A program made the translations under genes and the position numbers. A stretch of 6,920 nt of DNA from an uncultured Collinsella sp. Its GTDB lineage: Bacteria; Actinomycetota; Coriobacteriia; Coriobacteriales; Coriobacteriaceae. Below the pieces are notes generated by a model that was not told the DNA's origin, ran no database searches, and saw only the letters and a list, made by a program, of their open reading frames with translations. The DNA lies in contig CAADVJ010000044.1 in NCBI GenBank assembly GCA_900752475.1, positions 1 to 6,920 on the forward strand, in the 5' to 3' direction. Positions 1 through 5,265 of the stretch are shown here, piece after piece; within the stretch, counting starts at the first letter, position 1; every line of letters starts with the position of its first letter.

Positions 1-266
1 GCCTGGCAGGCGTAGTGCTTAAGCGCCGCGGCCCCAGCAGCTATAAGCCGCCCGTGGTCGAGAAGCCCAAGGCTGCGCCCAAGAAGCGCACGTCCTCGGT
101 GAAGCCCAAGCCTGCGGCGGCCAAGAAAGCTCCGGCTAAGGCGAAGGCTGCCAAGCCCGCTGCCAAGGCATCGGCCAAGTCCACCATGGCCAAGAAGGCA
201 GCCACCAAAAAGGCCGCTACCAAGGCCAAGTCTGCTTCTGTTAAGTCGTCTGCCAAGGATGCGTAA
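1..266 (+). CDS. C-terminal end of upstream gene, possibly 1,4-alpha-glucan branching enzyme (GlgB), with basic Ala/Lys tail (partial)
   Basis: The reading frame enters from the left edge (first full codon at 3) and stops at TAA 264-266, so the true start lies outside the window. The first visible residues, LAGVVLKRRG, resemble the last beta-strand of the C-terminal all-beta domain of GH13 enzymes such as GlgB, which often ends in a 'PPLxxVVLK' type sequence. Position directly upstream of glgP-glgC-glgD-glgA supports a branching enzyme, which this cluster otherwise lacks in view. This identity is inference from ten residues and context. The rest, about 75 residues, is low-complexity: roughly 23 Lys and 23 Ala with Pro, Ser and Thr, only one Glu and one Asp, and KKAAT-type repeats near the end. 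It looks like histone H1-type or HupB-type tails and is predicted disordered and strongly basic. Such tails are not part of the standard GlgB fold. Codon use (AAG, GCC) matches the neighbours. Confidence 0.6.
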   Translation, partial: LAGVVLKRRGPSSYKPPVVEKPKAAPKKRTSSVKPKPAAAKKAPAKAKAAKPAAKASAKSTMAKKAATKKAATKAKSASVKSSAKDA

Positions 267-282
267 CAAAATCGTTACCACT

Positions 283-306
283 GTAATTACCCGCCCCGCG
301 GGGGCG
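283..306 (+). other. AT palindrome followed by GC-rich hairpin downstream of the first gene
   Basis: GTAATTAC at 283-290 is a perfect 8-bp palindrome. Directly after it CGCCCC (292-297) and GGGGCG (301-306) can form a 6-bp stem with loop GCG. No run of T follows (the next bases are TAGGAT), so this is not a canonical intrinsic terminator. It may be a weak or factor-assisted transcript end for the first gene, a 3'-end stabilising hairpin, or operator DNA beside a glgP promoter. Confidence 0.35.
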
Positions 307-312
307 TAGGAT
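307..312 (+). promoter_or_regulatory. Possible -10 box (TAGGAT) for glgP
   Basis: TAGGAT matches the sigma-70 -10 consensus TATAAT at four of six positions. It would place the transcript start near 318-320, giving a leader of about 40 bases before the ATG at 360. There is no recognisable TTGACA-like box 16-18 bases upstream (the region reads TAATTA), so the call rests on the -10 hexamer and position only. If real, it would mean glgP and the genes after it can be transcribed separately from the first gene. Confidence 0.2.
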
Positions 313-324
313 ACATGTCACAAC

Positions 325-358
325 CGTTCCGGGAGAAACATCCCCGGGGGAAGGAACG
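325..358 (+). promoter_or_regulatory. glgP leader hairpin overlapping its ribosome binding site
   Basis: CGTTCC (325-330) is the exact reverse complement of GGAACG (353-358). Inside it GGGA (331-334) can pair with TCCC (341-344) around a six-base loop. The purine-rich ribosome binding site GGGGGAAGGA (346-355) precedes the ATG at 360 by four bases, and its last part lies in the outer stem. The fold could therefore limit ribosome access to glgP. Pairing was read by eye, with no energy calculation. The ribosome binding site itself supports the start at 360 over the upstream ATG at 315. Confidence 0.35.
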
Positions 359-359
359 T

Positions 360-2786
360 ATGAATAAGATCTTCGACAACAAGCAGGAGTTTACCGAGCT
401 CTATCGCGATGCCGTCATGAGCATCAGCGGCAAGAGCGTCGAGGCCGCCAGCGACCTCGACCGCTTTAACGCCCTGGCCAAGCTCGTGGCCGAGAAGGCA
501 CGCACCGTTGCCACCAAGAGCGACGCCCGCGCCACCGCCGAGGGCAAGAAGCGCGTGTACTACTTCTCGATCGAGTTTTTGATCGGCCGCCTGCTCGGCA
601 ACTACCTGCTCAACTTTGGCGTGCGCGACATGGTCGCCGAGGCGCTCGACGACATGGGCTTTGACCTGTCCGTCATCGAGAACCAGGAACCCGATCCGGC
701 ACTGGGCAACGGTGGCCTGGGCCGTCTGGCCGCGTGCTTCCTGGATTCCATGGCAGCCGAGGGCATTGCCGGATACGGCAACGGCATGCGCTACCGCTAC
801 GGCCTGTTTAAGCAGGAGATTGTCAACGGCAGCCAGGTCGAGGCCACCGACGAGTGGCTCACCCACGGCTATCCCTGGGAGGTCCGCCGTCAGGACAAGG
901 CCGTGACTATCAAGTTTGGTGGCCACGTGGAGGGCTTTGAGGAGAACGGCCGCACGTTCTACCGCACGGTGGACACGCAGGACATCTTGGCCGTCCCCTA
1001 CGACATCCCCGTGGTGGGCTATGCCGGCGAGACCGTCAACAAGCTGCGTGTCTGGGCCGCCGAGCCGGTCGAGGAGCACTTCGATCTGGAGGCCTTTAAC
1101 CGCGGCGACTATGCCCTGGCCGATGCCGAGCGTGCCGAGGCCGAGGCCATCAGCGCCATCCTCTACCCCAACGACGCCGGCGAGCACGGCCGTCTGCTGC
1201 GCCTGAAGCAGGAGTACCTGTTTGTATCGGCCGGCATCTACAGCCTGCTCGACACCTTTGAGAAGGAGCACGGCGCGAACTGGGAGCTGCTGCCTCAGTT
1301 TGTGGCCATCCATACCAACGATACCCACCCTGCCATGTGCGGCCCCGAGCTCATGCGTATCCTCATCGACGAGAAGAAGCTCGAGTGGGACGACGCCTGG
1401 AACATCGTGACGCAGGTTGTGAGCTACACCAACCACACCATTCTGCCCGAGGCTCTGGAGAAGTGGCCCATCGGCACGTTCTCCAAGCTCCTCCCCCGCG
1501 TGTACCAGATCATCGACGAGATCAGCCGTCGTTGGCACGAGTCGTTCGACACCACGCAGGAGGGCTGGCAGGAGCGTCTGCGCCAGACCGCCATCCTGTG
1601 GGACGGCGAGATCCGCATGGCCAACCTGTCCGTGATCTGCAGCCACAGCGTCAACGGCGTGGCCAAGATCCACTCCGACATCATCAAGAACATCGTGCTC
1701 AAGGACTTCTATGCCCTCACGCCCGAGAAGTTCAACAACAAGACCAACGGCATCTCGCACCGTCGCTTCTTTGCCGAGGCCAACCCCACCTACGCCAAGC
1801 TCGTGACCGAGGCTATTGGCGACGGCTGGCTGAAGGACGCCTTTGAACTGGAGAAGCTCAAGGAGTTTAAGGACGACACCGAGTTCCTGAAGGCCGTGGG
1901 TGCCTCCAAGCGCGCCAACAAGGAGCGTCTGGCCGCCTACGTTAAGGCCGAGACCGGTCTGGTCATTGACCCCAACACCGTCTTCGATGTTCAGGTTAAG
2001 CGCTTCCATGCCTACAAGCGCCAGCTCATGAACATCATGAAGGTGATGGACATCTACAACCGTCGCATCGCCGATCCCAACTTCCACGTGACGCCGACGA
2101 CCTTCATCTTTAGCGGCAAGGCTGCCTCGAGCTACACCTTTGCCAAGGAGACTATCCGTCTGATCAACTCCGTGGCCGATGTCATCAACAACGACCCGCG
2201 CGTCAACGAGGTCATGAAGGTCTGCTTTATCCCCAACTTCCGCGTGAGCAACGCCCAGCTCATCTACCCCGCCGCCGAGATCTCGGAGCAGATCTCCACG
2301 GCCGGCAAAGAGGCCTCGGGCACGTCCAACATGAAGCTCATGATGAACGGCGCCATTACGCTGGGCACCCTCGACGGCGCCAACATCGAGATCGCCGACC
2401 TGGCCGGCCGCGAGAACGAGGCCATCTTTGGCCTGACCGCCCCCGAGGTCGAGCAGCTCTGGGCATCCAACAGCTACTTTGCGTGGGATACCCTCAACGG
2501 CGACCGCGAGCGCCTGGGCCGCGTGATGGACGAGCTCAAGGACAACACCTTTGCGGGTCTTTCGGGCAACTTCGAAAGCATCTACAACGAGCTCATGAAC
2601 AACAACGACCCCGACCTGGTCATGGCAGACTTCCGCAGCTACGTGGATGCATGGGAGAAACTCACCGGCAGCTATGGCGACCAGGAGACCTGGAACCGCA
2701 AAGCCCTGCTCAACACCGCCTCGAGCGGCTGGTTCTCGAGCGACCGCACCATTCGCGAGTACCGCGACGAGATCTGGCACGCTTAA
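360..2786 (+). CDS. glgP: Glycogen/starch/alpha-glucan phosphorylase
   Basis: A cytoplasmic GT35 enzyme that uses phosphate to release glucose-1-phosphate from the ends of alpha-1,4-glucan chains, with pyridoxal phosphate as cofactor. The 808-residue length is normal for the family. Visible hallmarks are SIEFLIGRLL, LGNGGLGRLAACFLDS (from residue 115), TNDTHP with His323, YTNHT with His359, KRFHAYKR with Lys547, Arg548 and Lys553, and EASGTSNMK with the PLP lysine at Lys659. These correspond in order to rabbit His341, His377, Lys568, Arg569, Lys574 and Lys680. GTSNMK instead of GTGNMK is, from memory, common in Firmicutes-type enzymes. An in-frame ATG at 315 would add 15 residues, but that stretch contains TCA, CAA, CGG and GGG codons unlike the rest of the gene, looks unlike family N-termini, and lies before the better ribosome binding site, so ATG 360 was chosen. 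The product feeds GlgC with its substrate. All key residues are present. Confidence 0.97.
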   Translation: MNKIFDNKQEFTELYRDAVMSISGKSVEAASDLDRFNALAKLVAEKARTVATKSDARATAEGKKRVYYFSIEFLIGRLLGNYLLNFGVRDMVAEALDDMGFDLSVIENQEPDPALGNGGLGRLAACFLDSMAAEGIAGYGNGMRYRYGLFKQEIVNGSQVEATDEWLTHGYPWEVRRQDKAVTIKFGGHVEGFEENGRTFYRTVDTQDILAVPYDIPVVGYAGETVNKLRVWAAEPVEEHFDLEAFNRGDYALADAERAEAEAISAILYPNDAGEHGRLLRLKQEYLFVSAGIYSLLDTFEKEHGANWELLPQFVAIHTNDTHPAMCGPELMRILIDEKKLEWDDAWNIVTQVVSYTNHTILPEALEKWPIGTFSKLLPRVYQIIDEISRRWHESFDTTQEGWQERLRQTAILWDGEIRMANLSVICSHSVNGVAKIHSDIIKNIVLKDFYALTPEKFNNKTNGISHRRFFAEANPTYAKLVTEAIGDGWLKDAFELEKLKEFKDDTEFLKAVGASKRANKERLAAYVKAETGLVIDPNTVFDVQVKRFHAYKRQLMNIMKVMDIYNRRIADPNFHVTPTTFIFSGKAASSYTFAKETIRLINSVADVINNDPRVNEVMKVCFIPNFRVSNAQLIYPAAEISEQISTAGKEASGTSNMKLMMNGAITLGTLDGANIEIADLAGRENEAIFGLTAPEVEQLWASNSYFAWDTLNGDRERLGRVMDELKDNTFAGLSGNFESIYNELMNNNDPDLVMADFRSYVDAWEKLTGSYGDQETWNRKALLNTASSGWFSSDRTIREYRDEIWHA

Positions 2787-2804
2787 AGGCGCGCGAGCTC
2801 CCCT

Positions 2805-2819
2805 ATGCCAGCACGGCAT
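2805..2819 (+). other. Small hairpin after glgP
   Basis: ATGCC (2805-2809) and GGCAT (2815-2819) form a 5-bp stem around AGCAC, starting 18 bases after the glgP stop. It is followed by ATTACTCG, not a T run. It sits in tandem with a stronger hairpin just downstream. Possibly part of a processing or mRNA-stabilising structure; weak on its own. Confidence 0.25.
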
Positions 2820-2823
2820 TACT

Positions 2824-2854
2824 CGACGGGCGTGACGTTGCGCCGCGCCCGTCG
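2824..2854 (+). other. Strong hairpin in the glgP-glgC gap
   Basis: CGACGGGCG (2824-2832) and CGCCCGTCG (2846-2854) are exact reverse complements, giving a GC-rich 9-bp stem with a 13-base loop. The bases after the stem (CTAATGGG) contain no T run, so this is not a standard intrinsic terminator. Expected roles for such a structure are partial termination, protecting the glgP 3' end from exonucleases, or marking an RNA processing site. Any of these would uncouple glgP from glgCDA output. No convincing promoter is visible between it and glgC. Confidence 0.5.
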
Positions 2855-2880
2855 CTAATGGGTTTAAGAACATCGATGAC

Positions 2881-2888
2881 AGAAGGAG
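2881..2888 (+). promoter_or_regulatory. Ribosome binding site of glgC
   Basis: AGAAGGAG lies six bases before the ATG at 2895 and is a close match to the anti-Shine-Dalgarno complement at good spacing. It fixes the glgC start. An upstream ATG at 2876, inside an identical ATCGATGA octamer, is out of frame with glgC and has no comparable site. Confidence 0.8.
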
Positions 2889-2894
2889 AAATCG

Positions 2895-4043
2895 ATGAGT
2901 AAGAAAGAATGCATCGCGATGCTCCTCGCAGGAGGACAGGGCAGCCGATTGGGGGCACTCACCCAAAAGATCGCCAAGCCGGCGGTTAGTTTTGGTGGCA
3001 AGTTCCGCATTATCGACTTTTCGCTGTCCAACTGCTCCAACTCGGGCATCGACACGGTGGGCGTTCTGACGCAGTACCGTCCCTACCTGCTGCATGCCTA
3101 CGTGGGCTCCGGCGAGGCATGGGATCTGGACAGCCGTGACGGCGGCGTTTCTATCCTGCCGCCGTACGAGACGCAGACCGGCGGCGCCTGGTATGCGGGC
3201 ACGGCCGACGCCATTACGCAGAACCTCGACTACATTAAGGCCAACGACCCCAAGTATGTCCTGATTCTTTCGGGCGACCATCTGTATCGCATGGACTACC
3301 GCAAGATGCTCAAGACGCACATTGAGAACAACGCCGACCTCACCGTGAGCGTTATGCCCGTGCCGTGGGAGGAGGCCAGCCGCTTTGGCATCCTGACCAC
3401 CGACCCCGAGGACGGCCGCATCACCAAGTTCACCGAGAAGCCCGAGAAGCCCGATTCGAACCTCGCGTCCATGGGCATCTATATCTTCTCGGCCGACGTC
3501 CTGATCGAGGCACTCGAGGCGGACGCCCTGGACCAGCGCTCGAGCCACGACTTTGGCAAGGACATCATCCCCAAGCTGCTCGGCGAGGGCAAGCGCCTGT
3601 ACAGCTACGAGTTCCACGGCTTTTGGAAGGACGTCGGCACCATCGCCAGCTTCCACGAGACCTCGATGGACCTGCTGGGCAACAACCCCGAGTTCGATCT
3701 GTTTGACAAGAACTTCCCCATCATGTCCAACATCACCACGCGTCCGCCGCACTACATTGGCCCGGACGGCCGCCTGGACGACTGCCTGGTCTCCAACGGC
3801 TGCAAGATCTACGGCACCGCTCGCCACTCGATCCTTTCGACCGATGTCATCATCGAGGAGCGCGCCGTGGTCGAGGACTCCGTGCTGCTGCCGGGCGCGC
3901 ACGTTAAGAGCGGCGCGCACATCTGCCGCGCTATTTTGGGCGAGAACTCCACGGTCGAGGAGGGCGTGAAGCTCGGCTCTGTCGATACCACCAAGGATAC
4001 GGCCGTCGTTGGAAATGACGTCGTTATCGGGAAGGGGGAATGA
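2895..4043 (+). CDS. glgC: Glucose-1-phosphate adenylyltransferase (ADP-glucose pyrophosphorylase), catalytic subunit
   Basis: Makes ADP-glucose and pyrophosphate from glucose-1-phosphate and ATP, the committing step of bacterial glycogen synthesis. The 382 residues match the usual short GlgC length of Firmicutes (about 380) rather than the longer enterobacterial form. The N-terminal nucleotidyltransferase domain carries LAGGQGSRLGALT (residues 11-23) followed by AKPAV for nucleotide binding, FRIIDFSLSN, GTADAI, SGDHLYRMDY (126-135) with catalytic Asp128, and TEKP (180-183) with Lys182 at the glucose-1-phosphate lysine position (Lys195 in E. coli). SHDFGKDIIP and GFWKDVGT follow. The C-terminal third, from about residue 280, has the repeated I/V-rich hexapeptides of a left-handed beta-helix used for oligomerisation and allostery. 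The gene ends four bases before glgD, whose ribosome binding site lies in its last codons, so the two are probably translated together. All catalytic motifs are intact. Confidence 0.97.
   Translation: MSKKECIAMLLAGGQGSRLGALTQKIAKPAVSFGGKFRIIDFSLSNCSNSGIDTVGVLTQYRPYLLHAYVGSGEAWDLDSRDGGVSILPPYETQTGGAWYAGTADAITQNLDYIKANDPKYVLILSGDHLYRMDYRKMLKTHIENNADLTVSVMPVPWEEASRFGILTTDPEDGRITKFTEKPEKPDSNLASMGIYIFSADVLIEALEADALDQRSSHDFGKDIIPKLLGEGKRLYSYEFHGFWKDVGTIASFHETSMDLLGNNPEFDLFDKNFPIMSNITTRPPHYIGPDGRLDDCLVSNGCKIYGTARHSILSTDVIIEERAVVEDSVLLPGAHVKSGAHICRAILGENSTVEEGVKLGSVDTTKDTAVVGNDVVIGKGE
4031..4040 (+). promoter_or_regulatory. Ribosome binding site of glgD, inside the end of glgC
   Basis: GAAGGGGGAA occupies the last codons of glgC and ends seven bases before the ATG at 4048. 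It decides the glgD start: the in-frame ATG at 4009 lies deep in glgC with no site of its own and would add 13 residues not expected at a GlgD N-terminus. Placement within glgC suggests translational coupling. Confidence 0.7.
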
Positions 4044-4047
4044 TCCG

Positions 4048-5175
4048 ATGATCAATCGCAAGGCCATCGGTTATATCACCGCTAACTACTCTTCGACCTA
4101 CGGCAGCGTGCTGCTCAAGGACCGCCCCATCGCGTCCGTTCCGTTTTTGGGCCGCTACCGCCTGATCGACTTCCCGCTGTCCAACATGATGAATGCCGGC
4201 ATTAAGACCGTCGGTGTCGTCATGCCGGGCAACTACCGCTCGCTGATCGACCACGTTGGTTCGGGCAAAGACTGGGGCCTGGACCGCAAGAAGGGCGGCC
4301 TGTTTATGGTGCCCGGCAACGCGTATGGCACCACCAAGGGCGGCATGCGCTTCCTGCTGCGCGACATCATCTCCAACAAGACGCTGTTCCAGCGCTCGGA
4401 CAAGCCCTATGTTGTGATGATGGGCACCAACATCATCTTTAACATGGACCTCAACACCATCATCGACGCGCACGAGAACTCCGGTGCCCAGATGACCGTG
4501 GTGTACTGCAAGGCCACGCGCAACGTCGATGACGAGACCAAGCTGCAGATCAACGAGAACGGCCGCCTGACGGGCGTGAGCGCCGGCGTCGTGTACGGTG
4601 ACAACGCTTCTATGGACTGCTGCATCGTCAACCGCGAGACGCTGCTCGAGATCATCGACCACTACCAAGCCGCCGACTATCTGGACCTGCTCGAGGCACT
4701 CCAGGGCGACTTTGGCAACATCGACGTGTGCAGCTACGAGTACAAGGGCGAGGTCGTGGGCGTGTTTAGCGAGAAGTCGCTGTATCGCCGCAGCATGGAC
4801 CTGCTCGACCAGACCGTGGCCGACCAGCTCTTCGACCCCGAGCGCCCGATCCTGACCAAGGCCCATGACGTGCCGCCTTCGCGCTACGCGACCGGCAGCC
4901 ACGCCTGCAACTCGATCATCTCGGCCGGCTGCATCATCAAGGGCACCGTGCGCAACTCGATCCTGTCGCGCGGCGTAGTGGTCGAGGAAGGCGCCTCGGT
5001 GACCAACTCGATCATCAACCAGAGCTGCATCATCAAGAGCGGCGCCCGCGTTGAGAACGCCATCCTCGACAAGAACAACGTGGTTCCCACCAACACCGAG
5101 CTTCGCGGCACGCCCGAGAACATCCTGGTGCTGGGCAAGGCTCCGTTAACTTCCGATACCACCATCGTACGTTAA
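4048..5175 (+). CDS. glgD: GlgD, non-catalytic/regulatory paralogue of ADP-glucose pyrophosphorylase
   Basis: A 375-residue GlgC paralogue expected to pair with GlgC and tune ADP-glucose synthesis. It keeps the fold signature (FLGRYRLIDFPLSN, then GIKTVGVV and VGSGKDWGLD, matching GlgC FRIIDFSLSN, GIDTVGVL and VGSGEAWDLD). It has lost the catalytic motifs. The LAGGxGxRL loop is replaced by ITANYSSTYGSVLL. The GlgC sequence SGDHLYRMD (126-134) reads GTNIIFNMD at the same residue numbers, so catalytic Asp128 is Asn128. No EKP motif is found at the glucose-1-phosphate site. The C-terminal part has beta-helix repeats (NSIINQSCIIKSGARVENAIL-like, from about residue 285). In studied Firmicutes GlgD is inactive alone and modulates GlgC in a mixed oligomer; the same role here is inference. 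One TTA leucine codon (5146-5148), rare in this window, sits near the 3' end. Confidence 0.95.
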   Translation: MINRKAIGYITANYSSTYGSVLLKDRPIASVPFLGRYRLIDFPLSNMMNAGIKTVGVVMPGNYRSLIDHVGSGKDWGLDRKKGGLFMVPGNAYGTTKGGMRFLLRDIISNKTLFQRSDKPYVVMMGTNIIFNMDLNTIIDAHENSGAQMTVVYCKATRNVDDETKLQINENGRLTGVSAGVVYGDNASMDCCIVNRETLLEIIDHYQAADYLDLLEALQGDFGNIDVCSYEYKGEVVGVFSEKSLYRRSMDLLDQTVADQLFDPERPILTKAHDVPPSRYATGSHACNSIISAGCIIKGTVRNSILSRGVVVEEGASVTNSIINQSCIIKSGARVENAILDKNNVVPTNTELRGTPENILVLGKAPLTSDTTIVR

Positions 5176-5177
5176 CG

Positions 5178-5211
5178 TTGGCACCGCAACATCGCTCGTA
5201 ACATGTAGAAT
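5178..5211 (+). promoter_or_regulatory. Weak candidate promoter upstream of glgA
   Basis: TAGAAT (5206-5211) matches the -10 consensus at five of six positions. TTGGCA (5178-5183) matches the -35 consensus at five of six, but the 22-base spacer is longer than the usual 16-18. No good -35 exists at normal spacing. If used, transcription would begin inside the inverted repeat that follows. This is a suggestion only. Confidence 0.2.
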
Positions 5212-5241
5212 AGCCGCCCGGTTCGCGCCTGGCGGCTATTC
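5208..5241 (+). other. Perfect 11-bp inverted repeat between glgD and glgA
   Basis: GAATAGCCGCC (5208-5218) and GGCGGCTATTC (5231-5241) are exact reverse complements separated by 12 bases, and GG (5220-5221) with CC (5228-5229) can extend the stem past one mismatch. The sequence after it, TCGAATAAC, has no T run, so a standard terminator is unlikely. It ends 14 bases before the glgA ribosome binding site. It may be an mRNA hairpin (partial terminator, processing or stability element) or operator DNA, since its left arm overlaps a TAGAAT -10-like box. Confidence 0.6.
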
Positions 5242-5255
5242 TCGAATAACAACAT

Positions 5256-5260
5256 GGGAG
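5256..5260 (+). promoter_or_regulatory. Ribosome binding site of glgA
   Basis: GGGAG lies five bases before ATG 5266. An in-frame ATG at 5254-5256 overlaps this site and would add only MGDN, so the downstream ATG is preferred. Confidence 0.65.
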
Positions 5261-5265
5261 ACAAT

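Noticed and set aside
41..256. Reverse-strand ORF of 71 codons in the Ala/Lys tail region
   Set aside because: It is the antisense of a low-complexity GCN/AAG-rich stretch, giving Leu/Ala/Gly-rich translation with no independent support.
292..312. Intrinsic terminator after the first gene
   Set aside because: The GC-rich stem is present but no T run follows, so it was listed only as a hairpin.
2876..2902. Eight-codon mini-ORF (ATG 2876, stop 2900-2902) overlapping the glgC start, with ATCGATGA repeated at 2872-2879 and 2891-2898
   Set aside because: It has no ribosome binding site of its own and mostly consists of the glgC ribosome binding site; the octamer repeat is short enough to be chance. 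A leader-peptide role cannot be supported from sequence alone.
4009..4050. Earlier in-frame ATG for glgD at 4009
   Set aside because: It lies inside glgC, lacks a ribosome binding site and adds residues unlike GlgD N-termini; the ATG at 4048 has a well-placed site.
318..4067. A reverse-strand reading frame of 1249 codons open across glgP and glgC
   Set aside because: It is codon-aligned with both genes, so it stays open simply because they avoid TTA, CTA and TCA codons. Its translation is Val/Leu/Ala/Gly/Asp-rich with no recognisable family, while the forward strand encodes two fully conserved enzymes.
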